Below are positions 8,856-19,648 of a DNA stretch of 64,000 nt, in pieces (the first letter of the stretch is position 1; every line of letters begins with the position of its first letter). This DNA is from Robbsia sp. KACC 23696 (GTDB taxonomy: Bacteria > Pseudomonadota > Gammaproteobacteria > Burkholderiales > Burkholderiaceae), in assembly GCF_039852015.1 (NCBI RefSeq), contig NZ_CP156627.1, forward strand, positions 1,240,001 through 1,304,000. Direction: 5' to 3'. The notes below the pieces were generated by a model that was given only the letters and a program-made list of their open reading frames with translations, made no database searches and was not told the origin of the DNA. A program made the translations under genes and the position numbers.

Positions 8856-10193
8856 TCAGAATTGAATCGTCGACTTCATCCCGGCGAAGAACGCATTGTG
8901 ATTTTGGGATGTGCCGCCAGGGTGGACGACGTACTGTAACGTCGGCTGCAGCGAGACGAAGCGCAGGGCTTGCCACGCATAATACAGTTCGGTCGTGTAC
9001 TCATAGCCGTGGCCCACTGACGTTGCGTCGTCCGGGTGCAGCGCGTTGTACGCCGCCTGATACTCCGCTTCACGACTGCTGGTGTGGGTGGCGGCAAAGC
9101 CGAGACCAACACGGTCACCAATCTGATGCCATGGATTTTGATATTCGGCCGAGACGGTCATCTGCCGGTCGAGTACCGACGTTGCGCGATCGCCCATCAC
9201 CCCGCGGAATCCGACGGTCAGCCCTTCACCCCCATTGCTGCCTGTCAGCCGTTGGGACGCCGCAACCCAGGCGTTGTAGCTATTGCCGGACTGTCTAGCG
9301 GCCAAGCCGGAGACGGCGCGTTGCCCACCGTCGATATCGGTCGTGATCTCCGGCATGCCCCCGGTATTGATCATCGCGCCTACGCGGTAGCTGCCTTCCA
9401 TGCCGCCTAGCTTGGGTGTCCAACGGAACTCCAGCGGCAGGACGATGCCGTCCGTGCCATGCGGGTTCATCGGTTTCCAGGCGTTGCTGCGCTCCCAAGT
9501 CGCGTCGTAATAGGTGGGGTTTTGTTGAAAGACGCCGAAACCGATTTGCGTGCTCGCCGAGGTGTGCAAGGTCGCGTTGGCCATCCATACGCTGCCCGGA
9601 TGGCTCATCCAATAGCTGCCATACAGATTCGCGCCCTGCGTTCCGCACAGGGAAAGGTTCACAAAGGTGCAGGCCGAGGCATCGTAATAATCGCCTTCGC
9701 TTCCGCGGCCGGCGAGGAGTTCGAGACGTCCGTCGAAGAAGGTTCGGCCGAGCGTCAGCTGCGTGAGCCAGGTGGTCTGGCCGCGCCCATAGATTTCTTG
9801 CGACTGTTGGCTCGTGCCGATGCCTGCGTCCGCATCGACGCTACGGCCGAAGCGATTCGTCAGCACCATCGTGAACGTCGTGTGATGGATGCCCCAGAGA
9901 CGGTCCAGATCGGCTGTCACGCCCGCCGACAGCTCAGTGGACGCGCGCGTCAGATGGTCGTTCCCGCCGCTGAAGTTGTGCATCAACTCATCGGTCAACG
10001 AGAATTTAAACGTGATGCCGCGGTCGGCGAGACGCGTGCGCGCACCGTCCCAATCGCCGAATAGATAGGGGCGATCGGCAATGGTCCCCGTCAACGCTGC
10101 CGGTGGCTGCGCGTAGGCGGGCAGGCTGCACAAAAGGGTTGCGGTCAGTGCCGCCATGCGCGGCATCGGGCTCATCGATGCAAGCCTTTTCAT
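8856..10193 (-). CDS. Carbohydrate-selective porin, OprB family
   Basis: An outer-membrane porin of the OprB family, 445 residues if translated from the ATG at 10193. It has a signal peptide ending near LPAYA, then DRPYLFGDWDGARTRLADRGI, the characteristic OprB start of the barrel domain, and a C-terminal Phe. In-frame starts at 10304 (ATG) or 10331 (TTG) would add a 37-46 residue basic, polar leader; I preferred 10193 because it gives a normal signal peptide. No sugar-transport or sugar-catabolic gene is adjacent. The FAD dehydrogenase near 46-50 kb could be a functional partner in sugar or polyol oxidation, but this is speculation. Confidence 0.9.
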   Translation of the reverse strand: MKRLASMSPMPRMAALTATLLCSLPAYAQPPAALTGTIADRPYLFGDWDGARTRLADRGITFKFSLTDELMHNFSGGNDHLTRASTELSAGVTADLDRLWGIHHTTFTMVLTNRFGRSVDADAGIGTSQQSQEIYGRGQTTWLTQLTLGRTFFDGRLELLAGRGSEGDYYDASACTFVNLSLCGTQGANLYGSYWMSHPGSVWMANATLHTSASTQIGFGVFQQNPTYYDATWERSNAWKPMNPHGTDGIVLPLEFRWTPKLGGMEGSYRVGAMINTGGMPEITTDIDGGQRAVSGLAARQSGNSYNAWVAASQRLTGSNGGEGLTVGFRGVMGDRATSVLDRQMTVSAEYQNPWHQIGDRVGLGFAATHTSSREAEYQAAYNALHPDDATSVGHGYEYTTELYYAWQALRFVSLQPTLQYVVHPGGTSQNHNAFFAGMKSTIQF

Positions 10194-10704
10194 TTTTGAT
10201 GTGTCGGACGAGGAGGGTGCTGACCGCGTATCGGTCGACTTGCGGGTACGAAAGACACGGCTGATGCGGGGCTGCAATGCGGGATTTGACGATTTATCGT
10301 CCATGGTTCTCTGTTGATAATCGTTCTGCAATAAAAGAGGGGCACGTCTACGACTCGTTGCCCTGCTGCCTCATTACCTTAACGGATATAAGCCGATATT
10401 GCAGAGCGTGCATTAATGCGCGAGGTATCTTGAAAATGACGCGTCAATGCCTTACGCCGGGTGGGACGTCGCGCAAGCGGCATCGTCAAGCGTTGCATCA
10501 CCTGACATTGCGCGAACAGCCGACATCATGCGCGATGAGCGCCGCCGGATAGCCACCGGCTATGCCAATTGATGTTTCGCCACCCCCACCTGTGAGAGAA
10601 TTGCTTGCAGAGACACGGCCCGAGCGAGCTGCGTGGCATCCAGCCGGGCGCAGAGGTCGGGGTCGTTGCTCCGCTCGGCTATCGAGCGGAGTCAAAACGA
10701 GAGC
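10194..10704. other. Intergenic region with a strong hairpin before the kinase gene
   Basis: About 500 bases lie between the divergent OprB and hybrid-kinase genes (400 if OprB starts at 10304). Visible elements are a 10-base palindrome GCATTAATGC at 10410-10419, a short hairpin ATAGCC/GGCTAT at 10549-10563, and a perfect 9-base-pair hairpin CTCCGCTCG/CGAGCGGAG at 10669-10691 with a five-base loop, ending 13 bases before the kinase start codon. I see no convincing gene or sigma-70 promoter. Confidence 0.5.
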
Positions 10705-13700
10705 ATGACAATGACGGCCAGAACGGACTTTCCCATCGTGGGCATCGGCGCCTCTGCCGGCGCGGTGGAGGCCTTGGAAGGCTTTTTTCGCGGGCTGACT
10801 TCATCGCCAGGGCTGGCCGTGGTGATCGTCACCCACCTAGGCCCGGATCGTAAAAGCATGTTGCCGGAGATCGTCGCGCGCTATACCAGCATGCCAGTGT
10901 CGACGATCGTCGATCGCGGCACAATCGAGATCGACACCGTCTATCTGCTGTCCACGCGCGCAATCGTCGCTATTGCGGACCGGACCTTTCAACTGACCTT
11001 GGAAGGGCCGAGTCAACCGGAGCGCAACCCGATCGACTTTTTTCTCAGCAGCTTGGCCAATGATGTGGGCGAAGCGGCTGTCGGTGTGGTTCTGTCCGGT
11101 GGTGATTCCGATGGTACTTTGGGTCTACGCGCGATCAAGGAACGCGGCGGGCTGACGATGGCGCAAGTGAGTGATGACGACGGCCCTGCACATCCGGCCA
11201 TGCCTTCCAGCGCCATCGCCAGCGGCGTGGTCGACTTCGCCTTGCCGGTGAATGCGATGGGAGCGAAGCTTGCCCGCTTTGCCGACGGATCGTTTACGCT
11301 GACCGAAAACGCAGGCGAGTCCGCGGAGATCGAGGAGTGCGAGGAAGCGCGACTGGCAATCTATACGATCCTACGAAACCAGGTCGGCCACGACTTCAGC
11401 GGCTATAAGATCAAGACCTTCCTGCGGCGCGTGCAGCGCCGCATACAGGTTCTGGAAGTCCCTTCGCTAGAGCGCTATATTGATCGCCTGAACGCGGATC
11501 CCCAAGAGGTGTCCGCGCTGTTCAGGGATCTGCTGATCAACGTGACCGCCTTTTTCCGTGATCCCCAGGCATTCGAAGCGCTGACCGATGTCGTGCTGCC
11601 GAAGCTGTTCGAAGGCCGGGGCCGCAAAGACACCGTCCGGGTCTGGGTGCCGGGCTGTGCAACGGGAGAAGAGGTCTATTCGATCGCGATGTTGTTACGC
11701 GAGCAGATGGACAAGCTCGATCAGGCGCCGCGGGTGCAGATCTTCGCCACCGACATCGACGATCAGGCGCTGTCGATCGCGCGCGCCGCACGCTATCCCC
11801 AGCCGCTGCTCGACGGCGTCTCGGAAAAAAGGCGTAGCCGATTCTTCGTTAAGGATGTCAACACCTATGTGGTCGCCAAGGAAGTCCGAGATTTATGCAT
11901 CTTTTCGCCGCATAGCTTGATTCGTGAGCCCCCTTTTTCGCGCATCGACCTCGTATCGTGTCGCAATCTGCTGATCTATTTCGGCACGGATGTCCAGAAC
12001 CAGGTCATTCCCACGTTCCACTACGCATTGCGAGCGGATGGATATCTGTTTCTAGGCACCTCGGAGAATGTCAGTCAATTCGACGAGCTGTTTAGTCCGG
12101 TCGATAAAAAGCACCGTATTTTCAAACGGCGCGCCGACGTTGCGCCGCAGGTTCGTTTGCCGTTGACGGTCGCGGCGCTGAAGGTGGGCTATATCTCATC
12201 GCTGACGCCGACGCGGGCGCCGCTCGGCGGGGCGTCGCTGCGTCTTGCGGTCGACAGCCATATGCTCGACCGTTTCACGCCGCCTCATGTGCTGGTGACG
12301 CGCGATGCCGATGTGGTCTATTACTCCAATCGCACCGGCAAATATCTCGAAGCGGCGCCGGGCGTGCCGACGCGACAACTGTTCGCGATGGCACGCAAGG
12401 GATTGGGGTTGGAACTGCGCGCGCTGTTCCGTGAAGCGGTGGAATCAGGCCGCGCCATGACGCGTGAAGGCGTGGTCGTCGAGGGGGAGGATGGACGGGT
12501 GCAGGTGACGAATCTCACCGTGCAGCCCTTCAGCGATCCGACGCACGGCGATCAGATGTATCTGGTCGTGTTCGAGGACCAGGGCCCCGTGCTGACCCGG
12601 GAGGAAGCGGTCTTCCGTGCGCAGGCGATCAACGACGGCAGCGCGGCGCAATTCGAAAAGGAATTGCGCGACACCCGCGAACGCCTGCAGTCGATGATGG
12701 AGGAATACGAGACGGCCCTGGAGGAGTTGAAGTCCTCGAACGAGGAACTCGTTTCCCTCAACGAGGAGCTGCAGTCGTCCAACGAAGAGTTGGAAGCATC
12801 CAAGGAAGAATTGGTTTCCCTCAATGAAGAGCTGCACACCGTCAATCTCGAATTAAACGGGAAGATCGATGCGCTTGATCGATCGAACAGCGATCTGCAG
12901 AATCTCTTCGAAAGTACGTCGGTGGCAACGGTATTTCTGGATAGGAATCTGGTCATCCGTTCTTTCACGCCGGCGATGGCGGGGATCTTTCATATTCGTT
13001 CGATCGACCGCGGTCGGCCGATTACCGACTTGGTCAGTCGACTGGATCTGCCGGGATTGCAAGCCGATATCGCTCGGGCGTTCCGCAGCGACGAACCACT
13101 CGAGCGGCAGGCAAACAGCACCGATGGCACGGCGCATTTCCTCGTCCGTCTGGCGCCGTATCGAGACGGCGAACGTAAATCCGATGGCGTCGTGATTTCC
13201 TTTGTCGATATCACCGGGATGGTGCTTGCAGAGCAACGGCAGGATGTCTTGATCGGCGAACTGCAGCATCGGACGCAAAATCTGCTGACCGTGATTCAGT
13301 CGATTGCAGAACAAACCTTGGCGTCGGATCGCATGCTCGGGGCATTTACCGATCGTCTGGCCGCGCTGGGGCGCTTGCAGGGTTTCATCGGTCAGCCCGA
13401 GCGTGACCTTGTCGATATCAACGAGATCATTCGACTCGAATTCGATGCGCTCGGCGTGGCGGGCAGTGCCCGCATCACATTAAATGGGCCGCACGTGTTG
13501 TTGGGTTTCCGGAATATCCAGACGATTGCGCTGGTCTTGCACGAGCTGACGATCAATGCGGTGAATTACGGGGCGTTGCGCGACGCGAATGCGCATCTGG
13601 CGCTGTCCTGGCGTGTCGAATCCGTTGGGGACGCGCCGGACTATCTCTTTATCGATTGGATCGAAACGGGTCTGTCGATCCCGCCGGACGACAGCAAGGT

Positions 13701-13842
13701 GGGTTTTGGGCGCCAACTGATCGAGAAAGCGTTGAAGTTGACGCTGCGTGCCGATACCAAACTGCTGTTCCGGCCCGATGGGATTTCCTGCCATATCGTC
13801 ATCCCGCTGATGTCGGACGACGAGGCCTTCGGCGGCGGCTGA
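10705..13842 (+). CDS. CheB-CheR-PAS-HWE histidine kinase fusion
   Basis: A 1045-residue cytoplasmic hybrid sensor. Domains in order are a CheB-type methylesterase (about 8-190; GASAGAVEAL Ser, VTHLGPDRKS His, SGGDSDGTLGL Asp), a CheR-type methyltransferase (about 210-480; PGCATGEEVYS SAM site), and a PAS-like segment. Then come a coiled coil with repeated SSNEEL/SLNEEL units (about 665-725), a second PAS domain (about 730-830), and an HWE/HisKA_2 kinase with phospho-acceptor His near residue 855 (ELQHRTQNLL) and an ATPase domain. No receiver domain or response-regulator gene is adjacent. The ATG at 10705 follows a GAGAG ribosome site. In related proteins this architecture serves general-stress or light signalling; the input here is unknown. 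Confidence 0.92.
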   Translation: MTMTARTDFPIVGIGASAGAVEALEGFFRGLTSSPGLAVVIVTHLGPDRKSMLPEIVARYTSMPVSTIVDRGTIEIDTVYLLSTRAIVAIADRTFQLTLEGPSQPERNPIDFFLSSLANDVGEAAVGVVLSGGDSDGTLGLRAIKERGGLTMAQVSDDDGPAHPAMPSSAIASGVVDFALPVNAMGAKLARFADGSFTLTENAGESAEIEECEEARLAIYTILRNQVGHDFSGYKIKTFLRRVQRRIQVLEVPSLERYIDRLNADPQEVSALFRDLLINVTAFFRDPQAFEALTDVVLPKLFEGRGRKDTVRVWVPGCATGEEVYSIAMLLREQMDKLDQAPRVQIFATDIDDQALSIARAARYPQPLLDGVSEKRRSRFFVKDVNTYVVAKEVRDLCIFSPHSLIREPPFSRIDLVSCRNLLIYFGTDVQNQVIPTFHYALRADGYLFLGTSENVSQFDELFSPVDKKHRIFKRRADVAPQVRLPLTVAALKVGYISSLTPTRAPLGGASLRLAVDSHMLDRFTPPHVLVTRDADVVYYSNRTGKYLEAAPGVPTRQLFAMARKGLGLELRALFREAVESGRAMTREGVVVEGEDGRVQVTNLTVQPFSDPTHGDQMYLVVFEDQGPVLTREEAVFRAQAINDGSAAQFEKELRDTRERLQSMMEEYETALEELKSSNEELVSLNEELQSSNEELEASKEELVSLNEELHTVNLELNGKIDALDRSNSDLQNLFESTSVATVFLDRNLVIRSFTPAMAGIFHIRSIDRGRPITDLVSRLDLPGLQADIARAFRSDEPLERQANSTDGTAHFLVRLAPYRDGERKSDGVVISFVDITGMVLAEQRQDVLIGELQHRTQNLLTVIQSIAEQTLASDRMLGAFTDRLAALGRLQGFIGQPERDLVDINEIIRLEFDALGVAGSARITLNGPHVLLGFRNIQTIALVLHELTINAVNYGALRDANAHLALSWRVESVGDAPDYLFIDWIETGLSIPPDDSKVGFGRQLIEKALKLTLRADTKLLFRPDGISCHIVIPLMSDDEAFGGG

Positions 13843-13867
13843 TTACGCCCGGCCTTGCGCCGGACGT

Positions 13868-13898
13868 CGCGACACTGTCTCGTTAAGCCAGTGTCGCG
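13868..13898. terminator. Hairpin between convergent genes, probable bidirectional terminator
   Basis: A perfect 10-base inverted repeat, CGCGACACTG at 13868-13877 and CAGTGTCGCG at 13889-13898 with an 11-base loop, sits between the convergent kinase and frmA stop codons. There is no T-run, so an intrinsic terminator is likely but not certain. Confidence 0.5.
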
Positions 13899-13912
13899 GC
13901 CGCGATGGGCGA

Positions 13913-15345
<1,433 letters not shown>

Positions 15346-15359
15346 GTCGGGCGTCCTCC

Positions 15360-15380
15360 TTATACTTGGGGGGAGTATAA
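15360..15380 (-). promoter_or_regulatory. FrmR operator
   Basis: An inverted repeat with 7-base arms, TTATACT (15360-15366) and AGTATAA (15374-15380), flanks a TGGGGGG core. This is the AT-rich arms plus G-tract layout of RcnR/FrmR-family operators. It ends 15 bases before the frmR start codon and would overlap the promoter, so binding should autorepress frmR-frmA. Confidence 0.8.
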
Positions 15381-15413
15381 ACCATCGGCCGCGGGAATAT
15401 CGTAAAAGCGTGT

Positions 15414-16331
15414 TTACTGGCTTCGGGATCGCTTCGGTCGACTCGGCTTGTATTGTGCGAGCAGCATGGCGCGAAAACCCTGAGCCGCGGCGGAAAGCGG
15501 TCGGACCGTGGAGCTGACCAGAAACGCCTGGTATTCCATATGGGGCTTGAAAGACAGCACATGGAAGCCGAGGAAGGCGAATTCCTCGGCCACATCCCGT
15601 AATATCAAGGCCACGCCCAACCGTTCTGCAACCATATGACAGACGGTCGACGCCCACGGACTTTCCGCGCGCAACTTGCGCTCCACGCCGAGGGAATTGA
15701 ATATCGTGTCGAGGTAGTTTCGGGTGGGACCGCGATCCGCCATTGCCACGAAATCCTCGCCAGAGAGATCCACCGGTTCGATGCTTTTTCGTCCGGCGAG
15801 CCGATGACCGTTTGGAACAATGCAAACAATGTCGGCGCGACAGATTTCTTCCGCTCTGATGCCATCCCGATCGGAAGCGCGAAGGGCGATGCCGAGATCG
15901 ATGGTTTGGCGCGACACCGCATCGACGACGCTGTCCGTCGACATCGGTATCACCGACGTGAAGATCTGTTCCTTATTTTCGAGATATTGCGCCACCCTTC
16001 GCGTGATCCACCCTTCTGCAAACGCCGGAAACACGCCGATACGAAGGTAGCCGCGTCGGGTACTTCCGATTTCGCGGGCAATGTCGTTTAGATAGTCGAT
16101 ACCGCGATAGAACTGTCGGACTTCGGCAAAGAATATTTCGGATTCGGGGGTGGGAATCAGCCTGCCACGCCGTCTTTCGAAGGCGACGAAACCCGCTTCC
16201 ATTTCGAAGCGCTCGATCATCCGGCTTACCGCCGGCTGCGACACGTTCAGATGTTGCGCTGCCGCAGTGATCGAGCCGTAGGTCATCACAGCGGCAAATA
16301 CGTCCATTTGCTTCGCGTTTAGCTTGGCCAT
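15414..16331 (-). CDS. LysR-family regulator of the adjoining transporter/monooxygenase cluster
   Basis: A 305-residue LysR regulator with an N-terminal helix-turn-helix ([25 protein letters not shown], within residues 19-43) and an effector domain. It is divergent from the ABC permease gene across a 153-base region that holds a short dyad at 16400-16414, the usual arrangement for control of a neighbouring catabolic operon. CysB-like or sulfur regulators are one candidate subfamily given the neighbours, but I cannot assign it from sequence alone. Confidence 0.88.
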   Translation of the reverse strand: MAKLNAKQMDVFAAVMTYGSITAAAQHLNVSQPAVSRMIERFEMEAGFVAFERRRGRLIPTPESEIFFAEVRQFYRGIDYLNDIAREIGSTRRGYLRIGVFPAFAEGWITRRVAQYLENKEQIFTSVIPMSTDSVVDAVSRQTIDLGIALRASDRDGIRAEEICRADIVCIVPNGHRLAGRKSIEPVDLSGEDFVAMADRGPTRNYLDTIFNSLGVERKLRAESPWASTVCHMVAERLGVALILRDVAEEFAFLGFHVLSFKPHMEYQAFLVSSTVRPLSAAAQGFRAMLLAQYKPSRPKRSRSQ

Positions 16332-16399
16332 AGGGACACCTCAAATTTGGGTTGCTGCGTCTGCCGCATTATGCAGGTCATTACATTTGTTTGCTTTGA

Positions 16400-16414
16400 T
16401 CGAACAAAATTCGA
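16400..16414. promoter_or_regulatory. Candidate LysR-binding dyad in divergent promoter region
   Basis: TCGAA (16400-16404) and TTCGA (16410-16414) form a 5-base dyad, nested in a wider inverted repeat ATTACAT (16380-16386) / ATGTAAT (16419-16425). The position between the divergent LysR and permease genes fits a regulator site. A TATATT hexamer at 16439-16444 could be the permease -10, without a good -35. Confidence 0.4.
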
Positions 16415-16484
16415 ATAGATGTAATAATTTTTACTGCCTATATTTCCCTCACGTCATCGGGATAACCATCCGAGGGAAATCTTA

Positions 16485-17402
16485 GTGCACATTGATATTC
16501 AGAAACCACTGTCCGACGAGATGCGGGTACAGGACCCGTGCCGTGACGATGATCGGCCAGGTCGGCCAACACGGCCGCGTCAAATGATCCATACCCGCGC
16601 AAAAGCCTCGGATGTGTTGTGGTATGTCTTCGCGGCGATCATGGTCGTACTGGCGTGGGCGCTTTTCGTCGGCAATCCGCGTTGGCAATGGCCGGTCGTC
16701 GCGCACTATCTGTTCAGTGCGCGTGTGTTGAAGGGCCTGGGAAACACGCTGGTTCTCACGGGTTTATCGAGCCTGTTGGGCTTGGCTATCGGGGTGGTCG
16801 TTGCGGCATGTCGGATGTCGCGCCATCCGGTTCCGCGTGCCTTGGGGTTTCTCTATATATGGGTCATCCGCGCAACGCCCACCCTTGCCATGCTCCTTTT
16901 TCTGTTCTTCGTTTCCGCGCTAGTGCCGCGCGTGGCGCTCTCGCTTCCTTTATTGCACGTGACGCTCTTCGATGTAAGTACGAACCAGCTGATTTCTCGT
17001 TTCAGCGCGGCAATCATTGGTTTGGCGATATACCTGGGCGGTCATAGCGCGGAGATATTTCGGGCAGGCATCGCAGCGATAGATCGTGGGCAGAAGGAGG
17101 CGTGCAAAGCGCTGGGCATGAGCGATTTCCGGATGATGTGGCACGTGGTGGTGCCGCAAGTCGTCCGCATCATCATTCCGCCGCTATCGAACGAGCTGAT
17201 CACGATGTTTAAAAATACATCGCTGGTTACGGTGATCGGTTATGTGGAATTGCTGACGACGGTTCAACTGATATACGCGACGAATTTCGAGACAATCCCC
17301 TTGCTGACCGTCGCGTGTGCCTGGTACTTGTTTCTGACCAGTCTGGCCATGTTCGTACAGAACCGATTGGAGCGTCACTTCGGAAAAGGGAGCGTGAGAT
17401 GA
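16485..17402 (+). CDS. Amino-acid-type ABC transporter permease (HisM family)
   Basis: A 305-residue inner-membrane permease of a polar amino acid importer. After a roughly 40-residue polar N-terminus there are several hydrophobic segments and the HisM/His-Glu-Gln-Arg-Opine permease signature. The coupling EAA loop is EACKALGMSDFRMMWHVVVPQ (about residues 205-225, in two parts). The start is a GTG at 16485 with a GAGGGA site; internal starts that skip the polar leader are possible. Its stop overlaps the ATPase start (ATGA at 17399). Only one permease gene is present, so it probably works as a homodimer. Confidence 0.9.
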   Translation: MHIDIQKPLSDEMRVQDPCRDDDRPGRPTRPRQMIHTRAKASDVLWYVFAAIMVVLAWALFVGNPRWQWPVVAHYLFSARVLKGLGNTLVLTGLSSLLGLAIGVVVAACRMSRHPVPRALGFLYIWVIRATPTLAMLLFLFFVSALVPRVALSLPLLHVTLFDVSTNQLISRFSAAIIGLAIYLGGHSAEIFRAGIAAIDRGQKEACKALGMSDFRMMWHVVVPQVVRIIIPPLSNELITMFKNTSLVTVIGYVELLTTVQLIYATNFETIPLLTVACAWYLFLTSLAMFVQNRLERHFGKGSVR

Positions 17403-18202
17403 ATGCTGCGACGGATCAGGCCGGCGTGATGAGCGCGGGGGCGCCCTTGTTCGAAATGTGCGGAATCGGCAAATATTTCGGTGGGTTTGCCGCATTGAAG
17501 GATATCGATTTCTCCCTGACGAAGGGTGAGGTGGTTGCGATCATCGGGCCGTCGGGTTCCGGGAAAAGCACCTTGCTCCGTTGCATCAATATGCTGGAGC
17601 TGATCGATTTCGGGACGATGCGATTCAACGGCGCGGCGCTTGGTACGGAAATGCGCGGAGGGAAGTGCGTGCGCGCGGCAAAAAAAACGCTGGATGAACA
17701 GCGCCGCCACTTCGGTATGGTATTCCAAGGCTTTCATCTTTTTCCACACTACACGGTGCTGGAGAACGTCTTGGCCGGGCCGCGTATTGTCGGACGGAAA
17801 AAGAAGAAGACGGTGCTCGATCAGGGAGCGCGTCTATTGGCACGCGTCGGCCTTGCTGATCGCATGCATCATTATCCCGGGCAATTGTCCGGTGGGCAGA
17901 AACAGCGCGTGGCAATTGCGCGGGCGCTGGCGATGGAGCCCGACATCATGCTGTTCGACGAACCAACGAGCGCCTTGGATCCGGAGCTGGTAGGCGAGGT
18001 TCTCGACGTGATGCAGGAACTGGCGCTTGCCGGGACGACGATGGTCGTCGTCACCCACGAAATGGATTTCGCGCGCAAGGTCGCGAGCCGCGTGGTGTTG
18101 ATGGATGGCGGGGAGATCGTCGACCAGGGAACGCCCGATGAAATGTTCGCCGGAGGCAGCACGGAGCGTTGCCGGCGCTTTATGACCCATCAACCAGGAT
18201 AG
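17399..18202 (+). CDS. Amino-acid-type ABC transporter ATP-binding protein (GlnQ family)
   Basis: A 267-residue ATPase of the polar amino acid importer. It has Walker A GPSGSGKST, a Q-loop in FGMVFQGFHLFPH, signature LSGGQKQRVAIARAL, Walker B IMLFDEPTSALDPEL and the switch His in VVVTHEM. It shares an ATGA overlap with the permease upstream and precedes the FMN monooxygenase by 63 bases, which ties transport to oxidation in one transcript. A basic insertion (about residues 83-100, KCVRAAKKTLDEQ) between Walker A and the Q-loop is common in this subfamily. Confidence 0.94.
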   Translation: MNAATDQAGVMSAGAPLFEMCGIGKYFGGFAALKDIDFSLTKGEVVAIIGPSGSGKSTLLRCINMLELIDFGTMRFNGAALGTEMRGGKCVRAAKKTLDEQRRHFGMVFQGFHLFPHYTVLENVLAGPRIVGRKKKKTVLDQGARLLARVGLADRMHHYPGQLSGGQKQRVAIARALAMEPDIMLFDEPTSALDPELVGEVLDVMQELALAGTTMVVVTHEMDFARKVASRVVLMDGGEIVDQGTPDEMFAGGSTERCRRFMTHQPG

Positions 18203-18265
18203 GCGTGGACCGTCCGATTGAGCGGACCACGTTGTACGATCCATTTCATGCGAGGAGAAGAAAAC

Positions 18266-19588
18266 ATGTCAGGCGATACGCAAAAGATGCGGCTTGGTTT
18301 GTCGATGCGATATCAAGGCTATCATATGGCCGCATGGCGGCATCCGGAGGTACCCGCCGATGGTGCCATTGATTTTCGCTATTTTCTAAGCACTGCGAAG
18401 AAAGCGGAGGATGCCAAGCTCGACATGATCTTCTTCGCCGATGGTATCGGCGTTCGAGCCAATGACGAGCCGAAGGGATCGTTGGCAAGGGATTCGAAAA
18501 ATGCGGAGCTCGAACCGTTGACCCTATTGGCGGCAATTGGCGCGCACACGTCGCATATCGGACTGGTTGCAACGGCATCCACCACGTATAACGAACCTTT
18601 CCATATCGCTCGGAAATATGCATCGATCGATCATATCAGCGGGGGGCGCGCGGGTTGGAATGTCGTGACCTCGTGGTCGGAACAGGAAGCGTGGAATTTC
18701 AGTCGGGACGCCCATTTGGGATACGAGGAGCGATACGACCGTGCCGACGAATTTGTCGCTGTCGTCAAGAAGCTTTGGGACAGCTGGGAGGACGATGCCT
18801 TCGTGCGCAACAAGGAAAGCGGCGTTTTCTACGATGAGCGGAAGTTGCACGTCCCTCATCACAAGGGTACGCACTTCCAAGTGCGCGGCCCACTGAATTC
18901 CGCGCGCACGCCGCAGGGTCGTCCGATCATCGTACAGGCGGGCGCCGCGGAGGCCGGTCGCGAGTTGGCGGCGCGAAACGCCGACGTGGTCTATAGCAAT
19001 GCGCTCGATTTCGACGGTGCGAAAGCGTATTACGACGATCTGAAGGGTCGCCTCTCGAAATACGGACGTTCACCCGAACAGATGCTGATCATGCCAGGGC
19101 TGATGCTTTACGTCGGCGAGACGCGGCAGGAGGCGCAGGATAAATTCGATCAGCTGCAGGATCTGATCGACCCGCTGAGCGGTCTGTCGCTCTTGTACAA
19201 AACGCTGGGTGACCTGTCTGCCTATGATCTCGATGGGCCCGTGCCGGATCTGGGCGGGCAGAAAGTGCGCAGTATCGCCGAGAATTTGATCGCATTGGCA
19301 CGTCGCGACAATCTGACGATTCGCCAGATATTCAAACGCGTCGCTTCCGGCAACAACTTCCACTTGATCGGCACCGCGTCGGACATTGTCGACGTCATGG
19401 AAGATTGGTTCAAACGCGGCGCCGCCGACGGTTTCAATATTTGTCCGCCAACATTGCCGCACGGTATCGACGATCTGATTCGATTCGTTCTTCCAGAGTT
19501 GCGCCGACGGGGCTTGTTTCGCAGCGAGTATGAGGCTCGCACGCTGCGCGGCAATCTCGGGCTTCGAACGCTCGAATACGGGATGTGA
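18266..19588 (+). CDS. LLM-class FMN-dependent monooxygenase (NtaA/SnaA/DszA family)
   Basis: A 440-residue bacterial-luciferase-like enzyme that uses reduced FMN and oxygen to cleave C-N or C-S bonds. The NtaA/SnaA/DszA/YxeK group is recognised from the N-terminal LGLSMRYQGYHMAAWRHP, the DMIFFADGIGVR strand, the SGGRAGWNVVTSWSEQEAWNF segment and the C-terminal GAADGFNICPPTLPHGIDDL. The ATG at 18266 has a GAGGAGA site. The neighbours supply transport and the flavin reductase that this enzyme needs. The substrate is unknown; S-substituted cysteines are an attractive guess because the Bacillus yxe and ytm operons pair the same families. Confidence 0.9.
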   Translation: MSGDTQKMRLGLSMRYQGYHMAAWRHPEVPADGAIDFRYFLSTAKKAEDAKLDMIFFADGIGVRANDEPKGSLARDSKNAELEPLTLLAAIGAHTSHIGLVATASTTYNEPFHIARKYASIDHISGGRAGWNVVTSWSEQEAWNFSRDAHLGYEERYDRADEFVAVVKKLWDSWEDDAFVRNKESGVFYDERKLHVPHHKGTHFQVRGPLNSARTPQGRPIIVQAGAAEAGRELAARNADVVYSNALDFDGAKAYYDDLKGRLSKYGRSPEQMLIMPGLMLYVGETRQEAQDKFDQLQDLIDPLSGLSLLYKTLGDLSAYDLDGPVPDLGGQKVRSIAENLIALARRDNLTIRQIFKRVASGNNFHLIGTASDIVDVMEDWFKRGAADGFNICPPTLPHGIDDLIRFVLPELRRRGLFRSEYEARTLRGNLGLRTLEYGM

Positions 19589-19648
19589 ATGGCGTGATGT
19601 CCCTCATCCTATTTTGGCACACCGTAGCACGGCGTCTAGGAAATGCTC

